Part shown: positions 36,840 through 47,340 of the stretch, one piece after another
Layout of the letters: every line of letters starts with the position of its first letter
How positions within the stretch are numbered: the stretch's first letter is position 1
NCBI GenBank assembly: GCA_029339505.1
Contig: JAQISU010000348.1
Coordinates: 2,138,501 to 2,202,500 of the forward strand
Source of the DNA: Unio delphinus
Lineage: Eukaryota > Mollusca > Bivalvia > Unionida > Unionidae
DNA: 64,000 nt
Direction of reading: 5' to 3'
Notes under the pieces: model-generated
What the model was told of the DNA's origin: nothing
Databases searched by the model: none
Seen by the model: the letters and a program-made list of their open reading frames with translations, nothing else
Program-made: the position numbers and the translations under genes

Positions 36840-37885
36840 GTGATTACTCCAAATCAGCAGATGTTACGATTGAAAACAATTACTTGAAAAATAATCAGAT
36901 ATCAAAACTATCTAATGCACCGTCGTTTTTCGATCCAATATGTCGATATAAAACCAGTTACTTAAACGGCTGTGGTGGGTCAGAGAAGAAGACTCGTGCG
37001 ATTGAATTATTTCGAGGAAAATCAAACATGATTTTGCTAACACCAACACACAGACGTGCAAGAGAGATGACACAACGAGGGGTTAATGCTTCCACTTATC
37101 ACAGTTTTTTTCGATGGAAAGGTGACGAATGGACTCTTGATCGAATGGGTTAGAAATATATTAATGAAATCATCATTTAGGATGAGATATGCACGGTGTC
37201 GTTAGATGTAATACAAAGATTTATTGATTGGTTGATACTGAAAAATACAAGCGTGATAATGTGCGGCGATCATGGTCAACCACCACCATTTGTCCCCACA
37301 TAATTGGCTGAAGAATTTTGTAGACTATTATGAAAAAATTAGTACTGATCATAAATCACTTGATAAACAATTACACGAGTTCAGGAAACTAATCAGATTA
37401 CAATCGGATAGAATCCAATGTGAAATAGCGCGTGAAATAATTTCAGAAATCCCCATTAAAAGATTTCTGGGAAACGTGGAGACCAAACGATTTGATAGTG
37501 GCAAGTAGAAAGATCGTGAGAGACACACTTCAGATGAAGTTGTTTAACACGCATGAAGAAAAATTTGCAACACTTCCAGTGCCATTGTGTTATAGACCCA
37601 AGGATACACGAAGACAAAATATCGAAGTTGATATTCCAGGCATGACAGAGTCAGGGACAGAGAAGCAGATTCTCGTATTAAATGATATTGTGTAAGTTGA
37701 TACCAATGTCGTCGAAGATGCATTGCGTGCTGATAAATCCTCATGGAAGCTAGGATATGCTGCGACGATACATTCTTCGCAGGGGTTGACTATATCCGAT
37801 ACAATTGTTTGGATCATAGATAATCGCATCGAGTGGTCGAATTTAGTTTATCTTGCAGTGTCCAGAGTACCAAGAATAAATTAAC
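36840..37885 (+). pseudogene. SF1 helicase domain continuous with PolB
   Basis: The frame holding polymerase motif C runs on without a stop (36665-37153) into a helicase: a P-loop-like NGCGGSEKKTRAIELF at about 36967, where the usual GSGKT is damaged (Gly to Glu, Thr to Lys), then ILLTPTHRRAREM and STYHSFFRW. Motif II is at about 37181 (DEICTV, after a stop), motif III MCGDHGQPPPF at about 37258. 37492-37695 has VPLCYRPKDTRRQNIEV; motif V is GYAATIHSSQGLTI (about 37752) and motif VI VYLAVSRVPR (about 37849). These are SF1 (Pif1/RecD/UvrD-like) motifs. Stops at 37151, 37178 and 37686 and frame changes kill it. A single polymerase-helicase polypeptide in the ancestor is inferred from the continuous frame. 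Confidence 0.78.
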
Positions 37886-38199
37886 TTCGAAGAGTTGTTT
37901 TAGACTATAATGACACTACATAAAGTGACATTGTCAGCGATGATATAATCAGAAAAAACCCTCTGGTCATAAACAACAGGACAAAAAAAACATAATAGAA
38001 AATTTGACATTGATGCCGAATTAATAATCACACTGAAACAAAACAGAATAATCACTGTGCAAGTTGTAATTGTATAATGCGTTTGTGTTGGTCGGATATA
38101 GACCCCTGCCAATTTACCGTAGAGAGAAAGAATAGCAGTGTTTATCATACCAGAGATAATGTGATGCTGACTTGTCTTGAGTGCAACAGACGCAGAGGT

Positions 38200-39144
38200 G
38201 CTTGTTAAGACCACGCGACAGTAATTGAGTATCCTCGGGTATCACTTGTAGTTGTTCACGAGTAAATCCTCGCTGAGGAGCTGTTGAATCCAACCTATAG
38301 ACTGGCGGTCTACCCGTAGATCTCATTATACTAGATATTGTACGTAGAGTAACACTCCAAATAGGATCAGTAGTTCTTTTTTTTGCCACCTTCGAGCTCT
38401 CCTGGTTCATATAAATACCTAAAAGTGACGTTGCCGAGTTTTGGTTGTTTTGAAAAATCATATTGCGGTTTTACAGGTATATACATTTTTTTTAATCTCG
38501 TTGTTAGTTTTCATGTTTATTGTTCGAGTAATCTCATTATTCAGCGCGGTAATTACGCCTGGTAATCTCTTGACCCATTCACGGGATCGTTGATCCTGAA
38601 AAAACTCCTTCGCGTATTGATATCCAAATAACCGCTCAGCAAGTGTCCGATTAAATCGTTCAACAATTGCCTGATCGCGATGTAGTGCAGTATGTCCTCG
38701 TCTGATGGCGACATTATGATGCTTCATTGTTGTTAACACTGCACCCTAAAATTCCTTGCCAGGATCAACTTGTAATAGATTTGGCCAATGCAGAGGACCT
38801 CGTCGATAAATCCTTTCAAACACAGAAGCCACTTCAGTTGATGACTTCGTCTTTAGCGGTTCTGCTTGTTTGTATCGACTCGCAACATTAACTACGGTTA
38901 GCGCATACTTGTAAACAGCATCATGCGGCAGAAATAATATATCAGCCTGAAGAACCTCATTAGGTGTGCTGACATTAAAATGTGTTTTTAATTTGTTTAG
39001 GCGGTGGCAGATAAATTTGCCATATCGTCTTTTGGATACTCAATCCGCTGCTGTAGTATTTTTCACCTTTGCAGCGCTAGCGAGTTTACTGATTGCTGAT
39101 TTACCCTTCCGGTATCCTCTTGGAGAATAATAAATAGATTCCAT
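38200..39144 (-). pseudogene. Polinton retroviral-type (rve) integrase
   Basis: It would insert the element and create short target duplications. The start is ATG at 39144-39142. The N-terminal helical region (SPRGYRKGKSAISKLASAAK) is followed, after a shift, by IWQIYLPPPKQI and, after a second shift, by the catalytic core: first Asp in VLQADILFLPHD, second Asp in LLQVDPGKEF, Glu in DQAIVERFNRTLAERLFG. All three D,D-35-E residues are visible. A TAG at 38746-38748 follows GKEF. The C-terminal SH3/chromo-like tail is in another frame (RYLYEPGELEGG, then KKRTTDPIWSV) ending PEDTQLLSRGL near 38200. At least three frameshifts and one stop. Confidence 0.88.
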
Positions 39145-39202
39145 GATGTTATTAATTACCAGCACCCAACATCAATTTACTTTTAATCGCCGATTTTATT
39201 GA

Positions 39203-39540
39203 CTATGAAGCCAATTTTTCTTTGAAGGATTTATCAGTGATAGAATTCAACGCATGAATCAATTTTACATCTGCGATATGTCTGTGTTGCAGATTACTGC
39301 TTTTATAAGCAACATCATGAGCATGACACGCCTTATCAATAGCGTTTATTGGGTTTTCACCGGGTAGGGGTTGGTTTTGATCATCGAGTCTGATATCGAG
39401 TCTGGTCCCGGGTCCGTAATAACTATATCCTGGAAGGTATTTTTCTCCCAGGTATTTTCCCCATGGTGTTGCTGTGAGTTTTATTAACTTGGATGCAATA
39501 TACCCTCCTCGTTTTTTTTTTAAATATCTCCAGATGTCAT
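39203..39540 (-). pseudogene. Polinton phospholipase A2-like (parvovirus VP1-type) protein
   Basis: Read on the - strand. After ATG at 39540 six codons run into an A-rich slip site (39511-39525), and the next frame gives KKKRGGYIASKLI, a basic start, then YYGPGTRLD (the calcium-loop YxGxG-type motif), ENPINAIDKACHAHDVAY (catalytic His-Asp), and NLQHRHIADVKLIHALNSI, ending in TAG at 39203. This is the compact PLA2 fold known from parvovirus capsid proteins and also seen in some Polinton-type elements, where it is thought to help virions leave endosomes. About 110 codons. Only the poly-A frameshift breaks it. The catalytic HD pair is retained. Confidence 0.82.
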
Positions 39541-39555
39541 AGAAACAAATCTAAA

Positions 39556-39672
39556 TTATTTTGTATCACATTGTAGACACTTACCAGCAAGTGCTGATCT
39601 GTTAATTTTAGTTGCAATCGTCAAGTCGTTTGTGCTAGTACGCTTCTTACATTTCACACAATATTGATCCAT
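39556..39672 (-). CDS. Small Cys-pair zinc-ribbon protein of Polinton
   Basis: An intact 38-codon frame, MDQYCVKCKK at the start and GKCLQCDTK at the end: two CX2C pairs about 24 residues apart, a zinc ribbon. It starts 17 bases from the divergently read ATPase (ATG 39690), so a bidirectional promoter in that gap is possible. Small CX2C proteins are common in Polintons; the role is not known to me. Confidence 0.68.
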   Translation of the reverse strand: MDQYCVKCKKRTSTNDLTIATKINRSALAGKCLQCDTK

Positions 39673-39689
39673 AATTTATTTATAATAAC

Positions 39690-40352
39690 ATGAATGTAAT
39701 TGATTTTTCGGCGACTAAAACACGAGAACCAGTTAAGCATCATAAACCGCTACCAAATTATATTCGCATGATTATAATCGGACCATCTGGAAGTGGCAAG
39801 ACACGACTGCTACTTAATTTGATAACGAGATTTATGAAATGGGACAAGTGGTATTTAGTAGCCCCTAGTGTAGACGATCAGCGATGTTACGAGGTGTTAA
39901 AGGATTTTAACGAGAAAGCAGAATCGGAAATCGATGAGGATATTATTGAGTTTATAACCGATAGAGAGGAAGCATCGAGCATTGATGTTATTGATGGAAA
40001 TATGAACAATTTAGTCGTATATTATGATGTCATGTTAGACAATCAAAAGAATCCCGCTAGGATATTTTCCAGAGGTAGGCATAAAAATACCGATGTGATA
40101 TATGTCACTCAACGATACACTCAAATACCAAAAGTGATCAGAGATAATTGGAATATTCTTGCTGTATTCAACGGAGGTTACACACATACGCTACAAAATA
40201 TTTGGCAAACTTGGTGCGGCGGTGATATGGATTATAATCTCTTTAGAAATTTCTTTAGTCACGCTCAGTCAATTCCACATGGATTTGTAACGATAAATTT
40301 GCACGACCCGAGATCAAGAGATTGTATCAGTCTTGATCAAATGTTCGGTTGA
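39690..40352 (+). CDS. Polinton A32-type genome-packaging ATPase, intact
   Basis: A complete 220-residue frame of the FtsK-HerA superfamily, which pumps DNA into capsids. Walker A is IIIGPSGSGKTRLL (P-loop at residues 31-38). The Walker B position is LVVYYDVMLD (residues 108-117), with Tyr where many relatives have a second acidic residue. A conserved block RGRHKNTDVIYVTQRYTQIP (residues 128-147) follows, as in other A32-like ATPases. Length is in the normal range of about 200-270 residues. No stop or frameshift, in contrast to every longer neighbour, which may be chance or recent activity. It is followed by the terminal repeat. Start chosen: first ATG, just upstream of the conserved core. 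Confidence 0.9.
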   Translation: MNVIDFSATKTREPVKHHKPLPNYIRMIIIGPSGSGKTRLLLNLITRFMKWDKWYLVAPSVDDQRCYEVLKDFNEKAESEIDEDIIEFITDREEASSIDVIDGNMNNLVVYYDVMLDNQKNPARIFSRGRHKNTDVIYVTQRYTQIPKVIRDNWNILAVFNGGYTHTLQNIWQTWCGGDMDYNLFRNFFSHAQSIPHGFVTINLHDPRSRDCISLDQMFG

Positions 40353-40381
40353 AATCGTAAAAAGAATTTTATCCCCATAGC

Positions 40382-40435
<54 letters not shown>

Positions 40436-40641
40436 CAACGACTTTGCGTCTCCAAAGGAAACTTTTTTTCGATTTTGGAGAAAGCCTTGGTTTGCCAAAT
40501 ATACGCTTTTATAAAGTTGTCAGATTCGCCCTCTCCTCTTCTGCTATGGAGGTAAAAGTCTTTTTTTTTGATTTTGGAGGAAGCCTTGGTTTGCCAAATA
40601 GACGCTTCTATAAAGTTGTCCGATTCGCCCTCTCTGCTGCT
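40350..40641 (+). repeat. Polinton right terminal inverted repeat (with internal tandem copy)
   Basis: GAAATCGTAAAAAGAATTTT, CAACGACTTTGCGTCT, CCAAAGGAAACTTTTTT and GCCGATTCGCCCTCTCT-type outer end match, in inverted orientation, 47188-47340. Here the outer 70-bp block is present twice with a 99-bp period (from 40471 and from 40570), and an inverted echo of the inner block (CTGCTATGGAGGTAAAA) lies between them. A GA run (40385-40432) is inserted in it. The end is CTGCT at 40637-40641. Confidence 0.85.
40385..40432. repeat. (GA)n microsatellite
   Basis: A GA run inside the right terminal repeat; the left repeat has only GATAGAG there. Confidence 0.95.
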
Positions 40642-41413
40642 CGTATTAAAACAAACATATTAGACACCTTAGAGTGTGTGTTTGAAAGAGTGATATTCGG
40701 TTGAGTGAATGAAGATATACTAATACTGTCCATAAATGTTATCGTAAAGGATCCCGACACAAGCTTGTTTGAATAATAACGACAGTAGAAGAGTGTCACA
40801 AAATTTGGCAAACAAATAACTTGGTTATGCCTTAGAAATATTTGACTGTTTTTCGTTTTACATGCATACAAAATTGTTACGGTATGGGGGAGGTCAGATG
40901 TTAGCATGGGTGTATTAAACCCTGAGGTTATAATTTCTCGCCGACAAAATGTCATAGGTGTACAACGAGCTTATATGAAACAGTCATAAACTCAAGGTGC
41001 GCAGTTTATTTTGCCAAAGTCAGTTACGTAACCTTGTTCACTGGTAAGTGGCGATTTATTGCTCAAACAAGGCATCGTGCAAAATTGTATCGTAAACATC
41101 TTTGACAGACGTTTGGGAGGGGCGATTTCGGATCATTAGAAACCAAATTGCTATCGGAATTGAGTTAGGCGTTCCAGACATTAGAATCTAAAGTATAATA
41201 TATCATCTTTAAAATTAAAAAGTTAGTGTTTCAAATATTTGGTGGGACAATGTGAATAACTCCATGACCATTCGTAATGGAGGATTATTCGGAGAATAAT
41301 CAGAAAGCTTTGAAACATAAACTTTTAGGGACCAGCGGGAAGTACCCAATGCAGTGTCTCGAGTCTCTGAGATTCAAAGAGACGATATAAGGAAGTTTAA
41401 GGGACCAGGGGGA
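40642..41413. other. Host flank right of Polinton arm, no gene
   Basis: No ORF of interest and no recognised repeat; begins with CGTATT directly after the terminal repeat. Confidence 0.5.
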
Positions 41414-41858
41414 ATTACCGCAGCTGTGGACCGGGTCTCTGGGAGACAAAAAAGGAGACGGAAAGACAGAGGGAGAAGTAGAAGTAATAACGAGGAAGAC
41501 AAAGGTAGAGAATAACATACAGATGAGTAGGACCCGGAACAGAAGGGAAAATTAAAAAACTAATTCAAAGGTTGAACTTGGCCGTCACTTGGTGGAGTGA
41601 TATGATATTAGCTTAAGTGTATTTGAGAGATTACTGTTTGAATTATACTAAAGATTTTATTTAAAAATTTGAATCTGTATATTTAAAAATGTAACCGTCG
41701 GCACCACTGACTGGGTGCTCAGAGCTTTGCATCTCTATTACTACTTAAATATTTGACAAAACGAGCCAGGATTGTTCTTCTGTATTAAATTAAATAAATT
41801 GGAAGCACCCCACCCCAAAAAGGGAAGCAACTTAAACCTTGACAAACGTTATCTAGTG
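41414..41858. repeat. Segment B, source copy of a recent 445-bp duplication
   Basis: ATTACCGCAGCTGTGGACC through AAACGTTATCTAGTG is repeated at 42941-43385 at the same length, with about three differences by eye. Confidence 0.92.
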
Positions 41859-41939
41859 TGAAAAAGTGTTTTTTTCCAGTCAAGGACGGAACTAACATGT
41901 ATCACGCCGGAAATTTTTTGTGACGAGGGACATTACAAT

Positions 41940-43760
41940 CATGATCTGCACGGATTGCATTCTTTGTCGTCCTTATGTAGAGTGAACATATTGCCTATGT
42001 TGTGAGAGTGAAATGTTGCAACAATGTTAATCGTAAGGCATAAGATTGGCATGAGGCTAGGATTCTTTACAATGTTGCAATATTTCTTTCAAGTTTGGAA
42101 ATTGCAAACCCAGATATTTAATATGTTCATTGAAATAAACTTTTGAAGAGATGATAGAGAGAAGAACGAACACAGTTAAGTTCATGTTTTTACAGACTAG
42201 ATTGTCGCTCTAAATTAAATACGATAATTTAAATGAGACAGGATGGTGACGAGAGCACACCCACTTAGGGACAGCATCTTAACTTTTCACTTTAAAAACA
42301 AGCATATCAGTTACTGCAAAGGTCGGATGAGGTCAAGTGTTGAGGGGAGTTTCTAGCATTTGAAAAGAGCCTGGCTTTCGGAATGGCACCGAAACAAATG
42401 AAATTGGATTATTTACTTAAGGCGTATCATAGTCAATAAGCGTGCGCAAGAAGAAAACGATGGTCAAATTTCGACCTCTCCCCAACCATTTCTGTTCTGT
42501 ATTGAAATTATTATTGCAAGAACATAAGCGTGGTGTAGAATATGTAATGCTATACTCCTTTTAAGTTATACATTTAATTTTCTCTTAATAAAGCTTTTTA
42601 AATTTAATTAGTGACGCTAAGTTTTGTCCATTGAGAAACGTCCAGATTCAATATATGCAGATTTGTTTTTTGAAAGTTTTTGAAAAAAAATGCTTCGAGT
42701 TTCCCATTCCTGCATTTAGTTAGTAATTTATCTAGAATTTTCCTGACGTTACAATTTGTTCCTGATTCTTTTGAATTTGGATGATGTTGCTTTTTATTTC
42801 TTGACTTGATACTGCGTTCAGATTTAGTTGGATAGCCATTGGACGATCTAAGTTTTACTTCCGTCGATTAAGAATCAGATCTGTAACAGTCTTTGGGAAT
42901 CAATTGCGAATCATGACCGCAAGTATTATTATAATACTCTATTACCGCAGCTGTGGACCGGGTCTCTGGGAGACAAAAAAGGAGACGGAAAGACAGAGGG
43001 AGAAGTAGAAGTAATAACGAGGAAGACAAAGGTAGAGAATAACATACAGATGAGTAGGACTCGGAACAGAAGGGAAAATTAAAAAACTAATTCAAAGGTT
43101 GAACTTGGCCGTCACTTGGTGGAGTGATATGATATTAGCTTAAGTGTATTTGAGAGATTACTGTTTGAATTATACTAAAGATTTTATTTAAAAATTTGAA
43201 TCTGTATATTTAAAAATGTAACCGTCGGCACCGCTGATTGGGTGCTCAGAGCTTTGCATCTCTATTACTACTTAAATATTTGACAAAACGAGCCAGGATT
43301 GTTCTTCTGTATTAAATTAAATAAATTGGAAGCACCCCACCCCAAAAAGGGAAGCAACTTAAACCTTGACAAACGTTATCTAGTGCATTTAGTTAGTAAT
43401 TGATCTAGAATTTTCCTGACGTTACAATTTGTTCCTGATTCTTTTGAATTTGGATGATGTTGCTTTTTATTTCTTGACTTGATACTGCGTTCAGATTTAG
43501 TTGGATAGCCATTGGACGATCTAAGTTTTACTTCCGTCGATTAAGAATCAGATCTGTAACAGTCTTTGGGAATCAATTGCGAATCATGACCGCAAGTATT
43601 ATTATAATACTCTAGGACGAAGATTGTCGAGGGGGGAGGTGGTAGTCACGCTTACTTTGGGTATATGTTATTTCTATTGATGTCCACATGTTTAGCTTTG
43701 GTGGATGTTAGTGTTTATATTGTCTGAATATCGGTAATAGGTATTAGGAGGATTTTTCAC
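41940..43760. repeat. Dispersed repeat X, copy 3, with inserted B-A duplication
   Basis: Collinear with 18.46-19.27 kb except for 673 extra bases. 42713-42940 (A) and 43386-43613 (A') are 228-bp near-identical copies on both sides of 42941-43385 (B'). Confidence 0.85.
42941..43385. repeat. Segment B', second copy of the 445-bp duplication
   Basis: Nearly identical to 41414-41858; sits between two 228-bp direct repeats of neighbouring sequence. Confidence 0.92.
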
Positions 43761-44229
43761 GTACCGAAATTAGTTACTTAGAACAGTGTGTATATGTGTG
43801 TGTGTATGAGAGAAGGAAATTAATGAAACAACGGGGATGAGAATTATTTGTTTTCTGCTCTGCGTATTCAACAGAACACGATGTTAAAGTAGTTTATTTG
43901 TATTTAAAAAAGTGGTCCATATTTGTCTCTGCTATTGCCGTGCGATCTCTAGTGTTGCGTGATAGTTGTTTAGTTTGTATATTTTCATGTACTTTGATCA
44001 GATAGCCTATGCAGTGAATACTGTCTTGTATCTATATCACATTCAAAACCAAAATAACAAAATTCCCTAATTCCTGGACAAATGTTTCACATACAAAAGT
44101 AACAAAAATACAAACTCGGCTGTCTGCCTGGGCATATTGATGGAAAATAACGGTCATATTCTACTAATTATTTTAGCTAAAAATTATCTTTCACGAAGGT
44201 AACCATTTCCCAAACACCACTCTAGTGAC
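43761..44229. other. Intergenic, no gene recognised
   Basis: Contains a short TG-rich run near 43790-43806 only. Confidence 0.4.
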
Positions 44230-44460
44230 ATATATAGTAAGTGGTTAGAGCGCCCGCCTCGGATGCGGGAGGTCGCAAGTTCGAACTTCGACCATGTCAT
44301 GCCAAAGACAAAATATGGTACTAGCAGCTGCCTCGCGTGGAGCACATTATTAAGAGGTTGGTGTAAGAACGGGTCGGCCTCGTGTGAGGTTAATGCGACT
44401 GGGTGGGATATGATCCTATATGTCTTCGGCATGATGCTCAGGTGTTAGAAATCACCATAA
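44230..44460 (+). repeat. tRNA-headed SINE, family 1 (first of a tandem pair)
   Basis: The head AGTGGTTAGAGCGCCCGCCT with AAGTTCGAACTTC is the best preserved tRNA-like head in the window. The body is GGTACTAGCAGCTGCCTCGC and ACTGGGTGGGATATGATCC. ORFs across it are not genes. Confidence 0.82.
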
Positions 44461-44465
44461 ACTGA

Positions 44466-44745
44466 TCGCCTTAGTGGCCTAGTGATTATAGCGTCCGCCA
44501 GAGCTGTGGTAGGTCGTGGGTTCGATCCCTGGCTGAGTCATACCAAAGACTGCCTCTCTTGGCTCTCAACATTAGGAGGTTAGTGCTGGGACTCATAGGC
44601 CTGGTGTCAGAATAATGTGGCTGGGTGGGACATGATGCTACATGTCTGGTATGATACCCCAGTGCTAGACGTTACTATAAACTGCCATACTGCAGACATC
44701 GTAGCGATGTGGCTGAATTTGCATTAAAGCTACGTTAAAATTTAA
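44466..44745 (+). repeat. tRNA-headed SINE, family 1 (second of a tandem pair)
   Basis: The head GGCCTAGTGATTATAGCGTC with GGGTTCGATCCCTGGC follows the first SINE by a few bases. The tail is GTAGCGATGTGGCTGAATTT then TTAAAGCTACGTTAAAA, and a partial second tail copy follows at 44758-44815. Confidence 0.82.
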
Positions 44746-44819
44746 AATCATACAGTTTTAACAGCCACACCGCAGTGAAATGGCTGAAAAAGTATTAAAG
44801 CTACGATAAAAATACAAAT

Positions 44820-45685
44820 CACATGCATATACCTTTTCAAACACACACGATAATCAGTTGCTGGCATGATTGCGGATATTCAATCAGATTCGCAAATATA
44901 CTGGTTCCTTCTACTGACAAAACAATAACATGTGTGATATAGAGCAAAATACGAATAAAATATGAAGCAGGTGATCACAGATCGTAAGTGATTAGATCCA
45001 GGCTGTCATAGAGAACTTTTGTATAGGGTACATTACGAGGAGATGCCTTACGTAGGTAAGTATAATCTAGCTATGGGCTCTTTGAACGAAAAGATTACCC
45101 TATTAGAACATAACAAACAAAATTAGAAAGCAATGACAACAAAACAGTATTCCTAAAATTAATTGAAAAAATGATAGAAGATGGCTGCATCGTTTGCGAG
45201 AAGAGTGAGATATTCATTGGCTAAAAATCATCATGCTCATTTTTTTATTTTTCAAGTAGAATTCCTTTTCGTGATACCACATGTAACTTTTCTATTACAG
45301 TTCTAAGCGAACGACACTTATCACAAAGATGGCACTTTATGGCTTGTGCTCATTTCTAAAATACAGAAAAACTATTAATGTTTTGTAGGATGAGTGAGTT
45401 ATGCTGTAGTTACCTCACTTCCATACTCGCAAGATCTAAATAACATGGTTTAGATTGCGCACATGCATCTGGTCACAAGATATCGAAAATGAGATCATAT
45501 TGGCAGCTATAGCATTGTTTTCCCAACTTTAACATAATTTTGCCACCAGTTAAGATATGATGACCATAATATTGTATTAAGTAAACTGTTTGATTACCCA
45601 TAAACTAATTAAGTTGTCTGACCTCAAATTCAGGTGCACATTGATTGGAAACTGTATGTATAAGCATATAATATGTAATTCATGG
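44820..45685. other. Intergenic, no gene recognised
   Basis: AT-rich, no ORF of note. Confidence 0.4.
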
Positions 45686-45687
45686 TC

Positions 45688-45905
45688 GTATATGGTCTAA
45701 ACCGCTAACCGTTACGGATCGCTGCCATCACACCTCTGAATGGGTTCAATTCTCGGATTTTGCCAATGTGGATATGTGAGAAATCTTGCCAATACCTTCT
45801 CTTTGGTCGGTGGTTCTTTCATTGGTTTTGCCTGGTTCTTACTCCACCATTAATACTGGTTGCCATGAATAACATATCTTATGCTGAAAAATGGCGTGAA
45901 ACCCT
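45688..45905 (+). repeat. tRNA-headed SINE, family 2
   Basis: GGTCTAAACCGCTAACCGTTACGGATCG-type head with GGGTTCAATTC, and the tail CTGGTTGCCATGAATAAC, ATGCTGAAAAATGGCG, collinear with 33636-33890 but more decayed. Confidence 0.72.
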
Positions 45906-46061
45906 ACAAAATGAACTACCAATTATACATAATCACAATACAATTACTTCATATATTTCTGTAGTTTCAGTCCAGCATTCTCAAATACCACGTAAACATG
46001 ATTAAAAGTACCTAGCATTAGCTAATCATCCTACTTATACCGAATAGCTGTGCACACATTA

Positions 46062-46959
<898 letters not shown>

Positions 46960-47187
46960 GTAAAAAATGCGAATCCCGAGTACATTTTTGACCACGTATA
47001 CATATTGATACCAGTCGTATTCAATTCGGTGACAATACATATATTCTCGTTAAATAGAGGATTTATACTTCGATATCAACTAGAAAGGTGCGCCTTCAGC
47101 TAAATCATGTTTCGACTTTTTTAATTTCTGCTCTGATTTAGTCCGTTAAATCCACCGTTCCAGCTTTGAGTTAGGTATATTTCGTAT

Positions 47188-47340
47188 AGCAGTAGAGAGG
47201 GCGAATCGGATAACTTTATAGAAGTGTCTATTTGGCAAAGCAAGGCTTCCTCCAAAATCGAAAAAAGTTTCCTTTGAAGACGCAAAGTCGTTGTTGCGCT
47301 CTATCTGCTGCTATGGGGGTAAAATTCTTTTTACGATTTC
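47188..47340 (-). repeat. Polinton left terminal inverted repeat
   Basis: Starts AGCAGTAGAGAGGGCGAATCGG. In reverse complement it aligns with 40350-40641 with roughly 8 mismatches in about 145 aligned bases by eye. It has one copy of the outer block, against two in the right repeat. It borders the 3' end of the first - strand gene. Confidence 0.85.

Larger units (their letters stand above)
34629..40641 (+). mobile_element. Polinton/Maverick-like element, right arm
   Basis: The combination of family-B polymerase, retroviral-type integrase and A32-type packaging ATPase defines Polintons (Mavericks), large self-synthesising transposons related to adintoviruses. The order is: PolB with SF1 helicase (+), integrase (-), PLA2-like (-), zinc ribbon (-), ATPase (+), terminal repeat ending CTGCT at 40641. 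The left end lies inside repeat X and is a truncation, not a terminal repeat. Capsid and fibre genes are absent from this arm; candidates are in the arm at 47.19-51.8 kb. All genes except the ATPase and the zinc ribbon carry stops or frameshifts, so it is a relic. Confidence 0.88.

Noticed and set aside
44230..44530. Possible tRNA genes (A-box and B-box-like strings)
   Set aside because: The heads lack a foldable cloverleaf with a proper acceptor stem and are followed by a conserved body repeated six times, so they are SINEs.
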